DNA from: Spartobacteria bacterium
GTDB lineage: Bacteria > Verrucomicrobiota > Verrucomicrobiia > Chthoniobacterales > UBA10450
DNA length: 64,000 nucleotides
Assembly: GCA_003169975.1 (NCBI GenBank)
Contig: PNAA01000059.1
Location: 22,611-86,610, forward strand
Direction of reading: 5' to 3'
Shown here piece by piece: positions 55,872-64,000 of the stretch (positions are counted from its first letter, which is position 1; every line of letters starts with the position of its first letter). The notes under the pieces were generated by a model, which saw nothing but the letters and a program-made list of their open reading frames with translations, was not told where the DNA came from and did no database searches. Position numbers and translations under genes: made by a program.

Positions 55872-56442
55872 CTTTGCGCAATTCCCGGGAGAGCCAGAGC
55901 CGGGCAAAATTCCAGTCGCGCAAGACCGTCTTCTCCGAGACCTGCAGGACTTCCGAGATTTGTTTCGCCTCCATCCCGCCAAAGAATTTCAGCTCCACTA
56001 CCTTGCTCTTGCGCGGATATATTTTCGTCAAATCCTCCAGCGCATCATCGAGCGCCAGTAATTCCACGGCCGAATCGGTCGGCAGTTCTCCCGCCTCGGT
56101 CAGCGAAAGTTTTTGTTGCCCGGGTCCGCCGCGCTTGGCGGCGTGATGCGCCCGCGCGTGTTGGATAAGGATTTGGCGCATTAGCCGCGCGGCAATGCCG
56201 TAGAAATGCGCGCGATCCCTCCAGGTCACCTGCTTGTCATCGACCAACTGCAAATACGCCTCATGCACAAGCGCGGTCGCCTGCAGGGTGTGGTCGTCGC
56301 GCTCGCGCTGCAGGTAAGCGCGGGCCACGCGCCGCAGCTCTTCGTAAACGAGGGGCATTAGCTTGGCGGGGGCATCCTGGTCGTTCCCACTCTGCCAGTT
56401 CAACAACAGCGCTGTGACGTCCTCAGATGATTCCGAATTCAT
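55861..56442 (-). CDS. ECF-type RNA polymerase sigma factor
   Basis: 193 residues from ATG 56442 (MNSESSEDVTALLLNWQSG); a start at 56478 would add 12. Region 2 is VYEELRRVARAYLQRERDDHTLQATALVHEAYLQL with DRAHFYGIAARLMRQILIQHAR; region 4 is VVELKFFGGMEAKQISEVLQVSEKTVLRDWNFARLWL. It belongs to the group of ECF factors encoded with Ser/Thr kinases instead of anti-sigma factors. It is divergent from the repeat protein at 56600, its likely target; a decayed second copy at 59870-60050 is also divergent from a secreted-protein gene. Confidence 0.92.
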   Translation of the reverse strand: MNSESSEDVTALLLNWQSGNDQDAPAKLMPLVYEELRRVARAYLQRERDDHTLQATALVHEAYLQLVDDKQVTWRDRAHFYGIAARLMRQILIQHARAHHAAKRGGPGQQKLSLTEAGELPTDSAVELLALDDALEDLTKIYPRKSKVVELKFFGGMEAKQISEVLQVSEKTVLRDWNFARLWLSRELRKDAA

Positions 56443-56599
56443 GCGCATGATCATTCGCTCCTTCCCAGAGGCTGACACAATGCGTCCCGAGCAGATAGCA
56501 AAATCTTTTAAACTCGATGTCCGTTCTGGCGGCTTGTTTTCACATTGTTGAGTGAAGGCAATAACCCTTCAACGCACAACAACTCAACCTCGATAACCC
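56443..56599. promoter_or_regulatory. Divergent control region, copy 1
   Basis: The block GCAAAATCTTTTAAACTCGATGTCC GTTCTGGCGG-type sequence (56505-56535) and GTTGAGTGAAGGCAA (56547-56561) recurs at 60053-60117 with few changes, although the genes to the right are unrelated in sequence. It is a good candidate for the promoter recognised by the adjacent sigma factor. The leader before ATG 56600 is A/C-rich without a Shine-Dalgarno sequence. Confidence 0.6.
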
Positions 56600-59152
56600 A
56601 TGAAAATGAATCACAGAAAAATATCACTCGCGGCTTCACGCCGCGTCTTTGTCACACTCTTCAGCGCGTGCCTCCTGGCCGCGCACTCTTCCGCCCAGAC
56701 GCCAACCACCTGGAATGGCGGCACTGCCGATTGGGACAACGCCGCGTTTTGGAATAACGGTGTGCCAAATAGCCCGAGCGCAGACGCCTTCATCGATGGC
56801 GGCAAAACCGGCATCGCCTCCGTCGTGACGCTGCAAAACTCCAAGACCGTTGGCCGCCTGACCCTGGACGCGGGCGACACGCTCAACCTGGGCAGCGGCA
56901 CCAACTTCACTATACAGGCCGGTGCGTTCGGCGGCAGCGGCTCCATCATCAACAACGGCGAGATCGACTTCAGCAACGGCGGTAGCCTCAACATTCTCTT
57001 TTTCGGCAACACCAGCATCAGCGGCACGGGCACGATCAACCTTTTCGCCGCCGGCAGCGGCTTTGGCCAAAACATCTTTTCCCCAAATGGCGTCGGTGAC
57101 CGCCTGACCATTGGCGCAGGCCAGACGATCACGGGCTCAACGGCCAGCAATAACGGGGGCAGCCTGGGTGGCGGTCAAAGCACCTTCACCAATAACGGCA
57201 CCATCAATGCCAACACGAGCCTCGATGCTTTCGTCATCGCGCCCGGCGGCGGCAACGGCAATGATTTCACCAACGGCGCCACCGGCATCGTGGAGGCTTC
57301 TAACGGGGGCAGCCTTGTCCTCCAAGGCGGCAACTTCAACAACGGCACCTTTCAGGCGCTGAATGGTTCGAGCATCTCCATTAACACCAGCGCCATGAGT
57401 GGCGCCACCCTGGCCACGACCGGCAGTGGCACGATCAAACTAATCTCAGGACTTATCACGCTAACTAACATGATCAACACCGGCACGTTAAACTTCGGTG
57501 AGGTGACCGCCACCATTGTGGGCGGAACCCTGGTCAATACCGGCACGATCAATCTAAGCGATACTTCCGGCGGCAACATCCTCTATAACGGCAATACGAG
57601 TATAAGCGGTACGGGCACGATCAACCTTTTGGCCGCCGGCAGCGTCTTTGGCGATAGCATCCGATCCGCAAATGGCGGAGGTGAGCGCCTGACCATTGGC
57701 GCAGGCCAGACGATCACGGGCTCAACGCGCAGCAATAATGGGGGCAGCCTGGGTGGCGGCAATAGCACCATCACCAATAACGGCACCATTAATGCCAACA
57801 CGAGCCTCGATTCTCTGCTCATCCAGACCGGCGGCGGCAACGGCAACGATTTCACCAACGGCCCGACTGGCCTCGCGGAGGCTACCAACGGCGGCATTTT
57901 CATGAATATCGGGGGCGTATTCAACAACAACGGCACCTTTGCGGTTGTCTCCGGCGCCACCGGCGGGAGTTCCAGTTTTTCGCTCACCGCAGGCAGCCTG
58001 ACGAACTTCGCCGGCACCACGCTCACCGGCGGCACTTACAACGTCATCAGCACCGATCCGACTAATACCTCGACCCTCTCCTTCGGCGGCGGGACGATCG
58101 CGACTAACGCTGCCAATGTTACCCTGGACGGCGTAAGCACTGTCTTTGCCGAAATCAACGGGCTGGCGTCGAACCAGGGTAGCTTCATGGTCGCAAACGG
58201 CCGCAACTTCACTACCCCGGGCGCATTGGCCAACAGCGGCACCCTCGTCGCCACGGGCGGCAGCACCCTCGGCACGAATGGCGCGCTCACCCAGAACGGC
58301 ACACTCCTCATCAGCCCGGAGGGCGCGGTGAGCGTAAACAGCGGTGACTACAGCCAGGGCAGCGGAGCCTCTTTCAACATCGAGCTCGGCGAAGATAATC
58401 CGGCGGGTTTCCAGCAACTCACCGTTAGCGGCACAGCACATCTGGGTGGGACCCTTCAGGTCGCGCTGGTGAATGGATACATGCCCGCGCCTGGCCAGAC
58501 CTTCACGGTCATCAAGGCTGCCGCCGTCGATGGCCAGTTCGACAACGTGATTGGTGCGACTGCCACCTACACCGCCACCGAGGTGATCATCCATCCGACG
58601 CAGAATACGGTTACGCTCACACTCACCAGCGCCGTCTCCAGAAAGACACACGGAATGAGCGGAGACTTTGACTTACCCCTCGTCCTGGCTCCCGCGGGGA
58701 GCGGGACGGTCGAACCACGCGCCAACGGTCCGACCACGATCGTCTTCACCTTCAGTGACAATATCGCCGCCGCAGACGGGATGATCAGCTCCAATGAGTT
58801 TACCATTACAAACGCTACCTACAGCAGCGCGTCGATCTCAGGCAACACGCTAACTCTCAATCTAAGTGGGGTAATCGACCAATCAGTCGTCAGCGTCACC
58901 TTAAGTGGCATTCAAGATACCAGTGGTAGTCCCTTGACTGGCGACAACGATGTCGAAATCCGTACCTTGGTCGGCGACGCGAATCAGGACCAGATCGTCG
59001 GTTCACCGGACGTCCAAGGGGTGAAGCTGCACCTCGGCGAGGCCCTCAATCAGGGGAGCGGGAATTTCCTCTTCGATCTGGACCTCGACGGGATGATCGC
59101 ACGCCGGGACACTCGTGTGATCCGAGTGAACAAGGGACATACTGTACCCTAA
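56600..59152 (+). CDS. Large secreted beta-solenoid protein with dockerin-like C-terminus
   Basis: 850 residues with a signal peptide (VFVTLFSACLLAAHSSAQ). The opening TTWNGGTADWDNAAFWNNGVPNS is typical of secreted repeat proteins. Two long internal repeats (about residues 134-255 and 330-440) share NTSISGTGTINL, GERLTIGAGQTITGST, NNGGSLGGG and NGTINANTSLD, and are also repeated in DNA (57001-57360 and 57591-57930). The C-terminus has the SRKTHGMSGDFDLPLVLAP module, then DANQDQIVGSPDVQGVKLH and DLDLDGMIARRDTRVIRVN, two dockerin-like calcium loops. Extracellular. Confidence 0.85.
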   Translation: MKMNHRKISLAASRRVFVTLFSACLLAAHSSAQTPTTWNGGTADWDNAAFWNNGVPNSPSADAFIDGGKTGIASVVTLQNSKTVGRLTLDAGDTLNLGSGTNFTIQAGAFGGSGSIINNGEIDFSNGGSLNILFFGNTSISGTGTINLFAAGSGFGQNIFSPNGVGDRLTIGAGQTITGSTASNNGGSLGGGQSTFTNNGTINANTSLDAFVIAPGGGNGNDFTNGATGIVEASNGGSLVLQGGNFNNGTFQALNGSSISINTSAMSGATLATTGSGTIKLISGLITLTNMINTGTLNFGEVTATIVGGTLVNTGTINLSDTSGGNILYNGNTSISGTGTINLLAAGSVFGDSIRSANGGGERLTIGAGQTITGSTRSNNGGSLGGGNSTITNNGTINANTSLDSLLIQTGGGNGNDFTNGPTGLAEATNGGIFMNIGGVFNNNGTFAVVSGATGGSSSFSLTAGSLTNFAGTTLTGGTYNVISTDPTNTSTLSFGGGTIATNAANVTLDGVSTVFAEINGLASNQGSFMVANGRNFTTPGALANSGTLVATGGSTLGTNGALTQNGTLLISPEGAVSVNSGDYSQGSGASFNIELGEDNPAGFQQLTVSGTAHLGGTLQVALVNGYMPAPGQTFTVIKAAAVDGQFDNVIGATATYTATEVIIHPTQNTVTLTLTSAVSRKTHGMSGDFDLPLVLAPAGSGTVEPRANGPTTIVFTFSDNIAAADGMISSNEFTITNATYSSASISGNTLTLNLSGVIDQSVVSVTLSGIQDTSGSPLTGDNDVEIRTLVGDANQDQIVGSPDVQGVKLHLGEALNQGSGNFLFDLDLDGMIARRDTRVIRVNKGHTVP

Positions 59153-59200
59153 GCGCGCAAGGATTGAAGGGCAGCTGCCCCGCCCTCGTCGGCCGGCTCT

Positions 59201-59253
59201 AAGCCACGGTTTTCGTTAGGTTGGAAACCGTGGCTTCTTGCCGTTTGTTTTTG
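59201..59253 (+). terminator. Strong intrinsic terminator after 59152
   Basis: The 12-bp perfect arms AAGCCACGGTTT (59201-59212) and AAACCGTGGCTT (59225-59236) are followed by CTTGCCGTTTGTTTTT. The loop carries TCGTTAGG, one base short of the over-represented TCGTTAGGC motif. Confidence 0.85.
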
Positions 59254-59270
59254 GGCAATTACAAAATGGC

Positions 59271-59759
59271 ATGTCTTTAAAGTCGCTCGTCCTCGCCCCG
59301 GCCGGGAGCGGCACGGTCGAACCACGCGCCAACGGTCCGACCACGATCGTATTCATCTTCAGTGACAATATCGCCGCCGCAGATGGCACGATTGATTCCA
59401 ATGAGTTCACGATCACTAATGCCACCTTCAGCAGTGCCTCGATCCCGGCGAACACGCTAACTCTCAATCTAAATGGAGTAATCGACCAATCAGTCGTCAG
59501 TGTTACCTTGAACGGCATTCAAAATACCAGTGGGAATCCGCTGACCGGCGATAACGATATCGAAATTTGCGCCCTGGTCGGCGCCGCGAACCAGAGCCAG
59601 GTTGTCGACAAACCTGACCTCCAAGGAGTGAAGGATCATGCTGGCGAACCGCTCGATCAAATGAGCGGGAACTACCTCTTTGACCTTGATATCGACGGGA
59701 CGATCGGCAGGGGAGATGGCCGAGTTATCAAAATGAATAAATTGCACACCGTGCCGTAA
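59271..59759 (+). pseudogene. Duplicated 3' end of the 56600 gene
   Basis: From about 59286 the DNA matches 58687-59152 closely (LVLAPAGSGTVEPRANGPTTIVF, GVIDQSVVSVTLNGIQNTSG, then the dockerin-like loops). There is no signal peptide or promoter; an ATG at 59271 opens the frame right after the terminator of the parent gene. Two calcium-loop Asp residues differ (AANQSQVVDKPD against DANQDQIVGSPD), which fits loss of constraint. Confidence 0.8.
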
Positions 59760-59821
59760 TTGCGAGTGAGGTGGGCGGCCAGGGGACTTCCACCCTGGCT
59801 GCTCATCGCGTCACGGATCTT

Positions 59822-59866
59822 ACTGCCTCTCGGCGCTGCGGAGCGTAGAGAGGCAGTTTGTTTTGT
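59822..59866 (+). terminator. Intrinsic terminator after 59759
   Basis: Arms ACTGCCTCTC (59822-59831) and GAGAGGCAGT (59848-59857) are followed by TTGTTTT. Confidence 0.75.
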
Positions 59867-59869
59867 GAG

Positions 59870-60019
59870 GGTGCAACCCGGATCGACCTGGGCTCCACGG
59901 CGGAGTTCTTCGGAGACAAGCGGCATTAACTTCGCGGGGCATCTCCCCACGCTGCCAATTCAACAAGACCGCGGTGACATCTTCAGATGGGTTCCCAGCC
60001 ATGATTTTTCGCTCCCTGA
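59870..60019 (-). pseudogene. Remnant of an ECF sigma factor (N-terminal part)
   Basis: On the minus strand the sequence reads MAGNPSEDVTAVLLNWQRG, matching MNSESSEDVTALLLNWQSG of the sigma factor at 55861. After a frame change it continues AKLMPLVSEELRRGAQ, against AKLMPLVYEELRRVAR, and then stops matching. Only the first about 40 codons remain. Confidence 0.8.
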
Positions 60020-60124
60020 AGACAAACTGCCACAGCAAATGCCGCGAGAGCAGCAAAATCTTTTAAACGCGATGTCTGTTCTGGCGGCTTTTTTGCACAT
60101 GCTTGAGTGAAGGCAAAACAAAAA
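60020..60124. promoter_or_regulatory. Divergent control region, copy 2
   Basis: This is the counterpart of 56443-56599, sharing GCAAAATCTTTTAAAC, CGATGTC, GTTCTGGCGGCTT and TTGAGTGAAGGCAA. It now lies between the sigma remnant and the GloVer-repeat gene. Confidence 0.6.
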
Positions 60125-62209
60125 ATGAAAAACACCCACCGTAATAACACCGGCTCCCATCTCGCGGCTCTGGCTGCTCGGCGCTTCGTCACCATAGCAC
60201 TGATGTTCGCGGCAAGCGTCGGCGCCTTCCCGCGACTCGCCTCTGCCCAGACCCCCACGCTAACCGTACTCGCCGATCTCGCCGATCTCCCTAATCAAGA
60301 CATAGGAAGGTCTAGCACCAATTTTGGGGTAATCCTGGCCAGCGACGGCAACTTCTACGGCACCACGACATTCGGCGGCAGCGCTAACTTTGGCACAATT
60401 TTCAAGTTAACGCCCACGGGCACAATAACGACACTGGTCAACTTCACCGGCCCCAACGGCACCTACCCGATCGCTGGGCTGATCCAAGCCAGTGACGGCA
60501 ATTTGTACGGCACGACCAACGGCGGCGGCGGGGACGCCAATGGCAAGCCGTTCAATACGCAGTATGGCACGGTTTTCAAAGTGACGCTTGACGGAACCTT
60601 GACCACGCTTTTTATCTTTACCTTCGACGCCATGGCCGACCGATGGCCCAACGGCGCAAACCCCGAAGCCGCGCTTGTCCAAGGCACGGATGGCAACTTG
60701 TACGGCACCACGATCAACGGTGGAACGGACAGCAGCGAAACCAATAATGACGATGGCACGATCTTCAAGATGTCGCTCACAGGAACACTGTTGATCTCGA
60801 CCACCGTGCATGGGCCCTTCGTCGCCGACCCCCAACTGCCGCGAGCACCGCTGATCCAGGGCAGGGACGGTAATTTCTATGGGACCTCCATTGGGGGAGG
60901 CAACCTCACTTACGGTGGCGGCACAGTATTCCAGTTCACCCCCGGAGGCGTGGTGACGGTGTTGCACGGCTTCTCCGACCCCGAAGGCCGTGACCCCGAG
61001 GGCGGAGTGGTCCAGGGCAGCGACGGCAATCTTTACGGCACGACGGAAGCTGGCGGCACTGCAAACTTCGGCGTTGCTTATCGGGTGACGCCGGCTGGCG
61101 GGTTTACGGTGTTGCACCAGTTCACCGGGTCTCACCCCACCGGGCCGACTGATGGTGCGCAACCGTTTGGCGAAATGATCCTGGCCCGCGACGGCAATTT
61201 CTACGGCACGACTTCCCAAGGCGGCGCCGGCGATCTCGGCAGCATTTTCCAGCTCACGCCTGCGGGCGTGTACACAACGGTGTACAGCTTTCCCAACACG
61301 GGCATGAGCGGCGCCGGCATAACCGGCCAACAGCCAAAGGGGACATTACTCCAAACCAGCGACGGTAACTTCGTCGGCACAACCACAGGCAGCGGCGCTG
61401 GCGGCGCCGGCACGGTCTTTCGGCTCAACATCGTCCCCCAGCCCACGCTCCTGAACATCTCGACCCGGCTTGATGTGCAGACGGGCGACAATGTCCTGAT
61501 AGGTGGATTCATTATCACTGGCACACTGCCCAAGAAAGTCATTGTCCGCGGGATTGGTCCGTCGTTAGGCACAGCGGGAGTGAGCGGCGCGCTGGCCGAT
61601 ACCGTGCTAGAGTTACACGAACCCGATGGCACCGTCATCACCAACGATAACTGGAAAGACACACAGGAAGCAGAAATCACCGCCACCACCGTGCCGCCGA
61701 AGAATGACCTCGAATCGGCGATCGTCGCAACGCTTGATCCGGGTGTCTACACCGCGATCGTGAGCGGGAAGAACGGCGGAACCGGCATTGCCCTGGTCGA
61801 AGCCTACGACCTCGATCAGACAGGCGACTCCCAGTTGGCGAACATCAGCACGCGCGGTTTCGTCGAGACCGGCGACAACGTGATGATCGGCGGCTTTATT
61901 GTTGGGGGTAACACCGGCAGCGTGGCCTTGCGCGCGATCGGACCTTCCCTGGCTACGTTGGGGGTGACCGACGCACTCGTCGATCCCTTCCTCGAGTTAC
62001 ACGACAGCAATGGCGCCGTCGTCGCCTCCAACGATAACTGGCAGGATAGCGCGGACAAACAAGTCTTCATCGACAACGGCATCGCCCCAACGAGCGACAA
62101 AGAGTCCATCATTCTCGGAACCCTCGTGCCCGGTAGCTATACGGTGATTGTCAGCGGAGTCGGCGGCGGCACCGGCGTTGGCCTCGTGGAAGCTTACAAC
62201 TTGCAATAG
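60125..62209 (+). CDS. Secreted GloVer-repeat propeller with two 'NISTR/GGFI' modules
   Basis: 694 residues from ATG 60125. A signal peptide (FVTIALMFAASVGAFPRLASAQ) is followed by about eight repeats GxxxQASDGNLYGTTxxGGxxxxGTVFKxTPxGTxTTL, the TIGR03803 'GloVer' tandem repeat predicted to form a beta-propeller. The end consists of two modules (NISTRLDVQTGDNVLIGGFI... and NISTRGFVETGDNVMIGGFI...) like those of the Fn3 protein at 26286. Its promoter region is homologous to that of the repeat protein at 56600, so the two may be co-regulated. Extracellular. Confidence 0.87.
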   Translation: MKNTHRNNTGSHLAALAARRFVTIALMFAASVGAFPRLASAQTPTLTVLADLADLPNQDIGRSSTNFGVILASDGNFYGTTTFGGSANFGTIFKLTPTGTITTLVNFTGPNGTYPIAGLIQASDGNLYGTTNGGGGDANGKPFNTQYGTVFKVTLDGTLTTLFIFTFDAMADRWPNGANPEAALVQGTDGNLYGTTINGGTDSSETNNDDGTIFKMSLTGTLLISTTVHGPFVADPQLPRAPLIQGRDGNFYGTSIGGGNLTYGGGTVFQFTPGGVVTVLHGFSDPEGRDPEGGVVQGSDGNLYGTTEAGGTANFGVAYRVTPAGGFTVLHQFTGSHPTGPTDGAQPFGEMILARDGNFYGTTSQGGAGDLGSIFQLTPAGVYTTVYSFPNTGMSGAGITGQQPKGTLLQTSDGNFVGTTTGSGAGGAGTVFRLNIVPQPTLLNISTRLDVQTGDNVLIGGFIITGTLPKKVIVRGIGPSLGTAGVSGALADTVLELHEPDGTVITNDNWKDTQEAEITATTVPPKNDLESAIVATLDPGVYTAIVSGKNGGTGIALVEAYDLDQTGDSQLANISTRGFVETGDNVMIGGFIVGGNTGSVALRAIGPSLATLGVTDALVDPFLELHDSNGAVVASNDNWQDSADKQVFIDNGIAPTSDKESIILGTLVPGSYTVIVSGVGGGTGVGLVEAYNLQ

Positions 62210-62479
62210 CCGTTTGGCGCCAGCGCCTGAATCGGGTCAACCTGCACGAACCCCATTTCGCGCACTTGCCCGCGGCAGAGTCGTCGGCGCAAAGAGCGAG
62301 CGCGCTACCGCAAACCGCCGCAAATCGTCCAGCGTCTGAGACGAAACCGACTAATCGCAACCTGTTCGAGGGTTTGGAGGGAATCGCGCTGTCGATTCCC
62401 CCTGCACCGACGGCGCGGTGCCCTCCAGGCGAGATCGTCCATCTCGGCAAGGGCGCAGACGAATTCCTAGAGACTGTAG

Positions 62480-62797
62480 AGCTCGGCCAGGGCAACGCCG
62501 TGAGCCGCCATCGACGGGTGAGAGCACTGCGGTGTAGGCGCCTCTCGGCAAGGTGATCAGGATCGCGGCTTCCAAGGGGTCGGATGGCGCGAGACCCGTG
62601 GCCTCGATCTCGGCCGCCTGGCTATCCTGCCAGTTATCGTTGCTCGCGAGGAGATTTCCGTCGCCGTCGTAAAGGTCGAGGCGCGGATCGCTCAGGCCCG
62701 CGATGCCGAAGTTGTCCAGGGATGGTCCCAGAGCCCGGATGACAATCGTGTCTTCGAAGCCATTCCCGCTGATGAAGCCGGTGATCATGGGATCGGC
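62480..62797 (-). pseudogene. Fragment of a 'NISTR/GGFI' module
   Basis: On the minus strand MITGFISGNGFEDTIVIRALGPSLDNFGIAGLSDPRLDLYDGDGNLLASNDNW to PRGAYTAVLSPVDGGS is one module of the type at 26286 and 61460. The last codons are shifted by one base; the other frame restores GVALAELYSL and a stop. The N-terminal part of the gene is cut off at about 62797 by IS5 sequence. Confidence 0.8.
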
Positions 62798-63412
62798 GGT
62801 GTGCTGGCGGCGGTTGCGCGACTGGGAAGAGGAAGACATCTGCCTCAACATCTGGCGCGTGTTTCTCTCTGCGCTCGACGCCCAAGGGAGGCTCAATTGG
62901 GATGAAGTATTCATCGACGGCAGCTTTGCGAGCGCCAAAAAAGGGGGCTCTGCGTGGGTAAAACCAAACGTGGCAAAGGTACAAAGTGGATGGTGGTGGC
63001 AGACGGCGCGGGTATACCTCTGGGAAGCCGACTCTTTAGCGCCTCGCCCGCCGAAGTCACCCTCGCGGAAGAAACCTTGAGGGCAGTGCAGGTGTCGCGT
63101 CCTGGCGCGGGTCGTCCCCGCAATCGTCCCACCCGACTCATCTGTGACCGCGCTTACGACTCGCAGCGTTTCCGTGAGCGGCTGGCCGCACGCGGGATCG
63201 AGTTGATCTGCCCGCATCGCCGTGGGCGCCGCCGCCCCGCCTTGCAAGATGGACGCCCGCTGAGGCGCTATCGCAAACGATGGAAGATCGAACGCACCTT
63301 TGCTCACTTGGGCAATTTCCGTCGCCTCCTCATCCGCCATGAACGCCACCTCTCTCTTTATCAAGGCTTCTTCCACCTCGCTTGCCTCGTTCTAACTCTC
63401 AGGCACTTTTGA
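62785..63412 (+). mobile_element. IS5-family transposase remnant
   Basis: The first part, in the frame of 62703-63080, reads CWRRLRDWEEEDICLNIW then GRLNWDEVFIDGSFASAKKGGS (first DDE Asp). The second part, in the frame of 62954-63412, reads VGKTKRGKGTKWMVVADGAGIPLG, RLICDRAYDSQRFRERLAARGIELICPHR, and the YRKRWKIERTFAHLGNFRRLL end. One missing G near 62957 separates them; the upstream AAAAAAGGGGG could also serve programmed frameshifting. The N-terminus and both inverted repeats are missing. Confidence 0.8.
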
Positions 63413-63419
63413 AACCGCT

Positions 63420-63714
63420 TCTAGTGACCTACAACGGTTCCGCCTGCGATGGCTCGACCGTGACGGTCACCGCCAACAATGTGCATGACGATCAGGGCAA
63501 CACTCTCGGTTCCGCCTCAGTGAGCGAGGGCATATTGGTCGGTGACGTCACCGGCGACGGTAGGGTCACGAACGGCGACACAGCGGCAGTCCAAGCGGTC
63601 CAAGGCCAACAGACCAACAGCTCGAACTTCCGCGATGATGTGACGCTTGACGGCAAGATCAACACTCAGGACGTGCAGACGGTGCGGTCACACAGAGGCG
63701 ATGTCCTGCCGTAA
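63420..63714 (+). pseudogene. Dockerin C-terminal fragment
   Basis: LVTYNGSACDGSTVTVTANNVHDDQGNTLGSASVSEG and the dockerin loops DVTGDGRVTNGDTAAVQ and DVTLDGKINTQDVQTV are nearly identical to the ends of the genes at 29449 and 33055, including the 3' flank TAATTAGAAAGG. The 5' part is replaced by IS5 sequence, so there is no start or signal. Confidence 0.85.
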
Positions 63715-63748
63715 TTAGAAAGGTGTCTGGTTTGCATTCACTTGCCTA

Positions 63749-64000
63749 GAGGCTGTCCGAAAAGTAGCTTTCGGCGGGAAATGATAGATCGAGTTAAGGT
63801 AGGTGGCGCATGGCGATCATGAGGCAGCCAAGGAGAATAAAGCCCATGAAGACAGATCGCTTCTTTTCCCATCGAACCAGCAGACGACGATGATTTCCGA
63901 GCCAGGCGATAGTCCTCTCCACGATCCAGCGATGGCGATAGCGGCGCACGGCACGTCCATCCTGGGTCTTAGTCTCAGCACGACGGTTTTTGCGATGCGG
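63749..64000 (-). mobile_element. IS5-family element, right part (continues off window)
   Basis: The end GAGGCTGTCCGAAAAGT (63749-63765) is a typical IS5-family terminal repeat. Confidence 0.75.
63794..64000 (-). CDS. IS5-family transposase, C-terminal part
   Basis: The minus strand translates as RRYRHRWIVERTIAWLGNHRRLL, then VFMGFILLGCLMIAMRHLP and stop at 63796-63794. It contains the YRxRWxVERTxAW motif with the last DDE Glu. The 5' part lies beyond the right edge of the window. It differs from the remnant at 62785 and is a separate element. Confidence 0.85.
   Translation of the reverse strand, partial: PHRKNRRAETKTQDGRAVRRYRHRWIVERTIAWLGNHRRLLVRWEKKRSVFMGFILLGCLMIAMRHLP

Noticed and set aside
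26286..62209. PEP-CTERM/exosortase sorting system
   Set aside because: The secreted proteins resemble PEP-CTERM families, but none ends in a PEP motif with a membrane helix and basic tail, and no exosortase is present.
1..64000. CRISPR array
   Set aside because: No set of short regularly spaced direct repeats was seen; the repeats present are long, tandem or dispersed.

Overview
The window looks like a chromosomal segment of a GC-rich soil verrucomicrobium (Spartobacteria/Chthoniobacter-like). The assignment is inferred from the gene families present: many secreted proteins with beta-strand repeats, kelch or GloVer repeats, type I dockerin-like C-termini, an ECF sigma factor paired with a TPR Ser/Thr kinase, and CadC-like TPR regulators. 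No rRNA gene is present and no complete tRNA gene was recognised.

Positions 1-27 kb are mostly ordinary chromosome. Two GT-C type membrane glycosyltransferase/TPR proteins flank a tandemly duplicated pair of type IV pilin-like genes. They are followed by a divergent ketol-acid reductoisomerase, a TPR protein coupled to uvrA, an MGDG-synthase-like glycosyltransferase, a YihY/BrkB membrane protein, an N-acetylmuramoyl-L-alanine amidase, a set of small accessory genes (chloroperoxidase-type hydrolase, cupin, YjbR/MmcQ-like), a SulP transporter, a D-aminoacylase-type amidohydrolase and a single-domain response regulator. This part is dense in the 9-mer TCGTTAGGC/GCCTAACGA, which I count far more often than composition predicts.

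Positions 28-46 kb look like an accessory island. It has a truncated tyrosine recombinase, secreted beta-propeller, kelch, dockerin, beta-strand-repeat and S74-chaperone proteins, truncated gene copies, and a 175-bp tandem repeat. A roughly 240-bp direct repeat ending in the 5' part of a tRNA-Ala lies at 31.2-31.4 kb and again at 46.1-46.3 kb. Three of the secreted-protein loci share one leader sequence with two hairpins that keep pairing through compensatory changes. This leader is the best candidate here for an undescribed regulatory RNA.

Positions 46-64 kb hold a CadC-like TPR regulator, an IS1182-type element inserted in a secreted-protein gene, a CPBP protease-like membrane protein, an ECF sigma factor/Ser-Thr kinase pair divergent from a large repeat protein, a decayed second copy of that divergent unit next to a GloVer-repeat protein, and IS5-family remnants joined to gene fragments. 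The secreted proteins probably form an envelope or extracellular adhesion/polysaccharide system. Their C-termini are dockerin-like or 'NISTR...GGFI' modules rather than PEP-CTERM signals.
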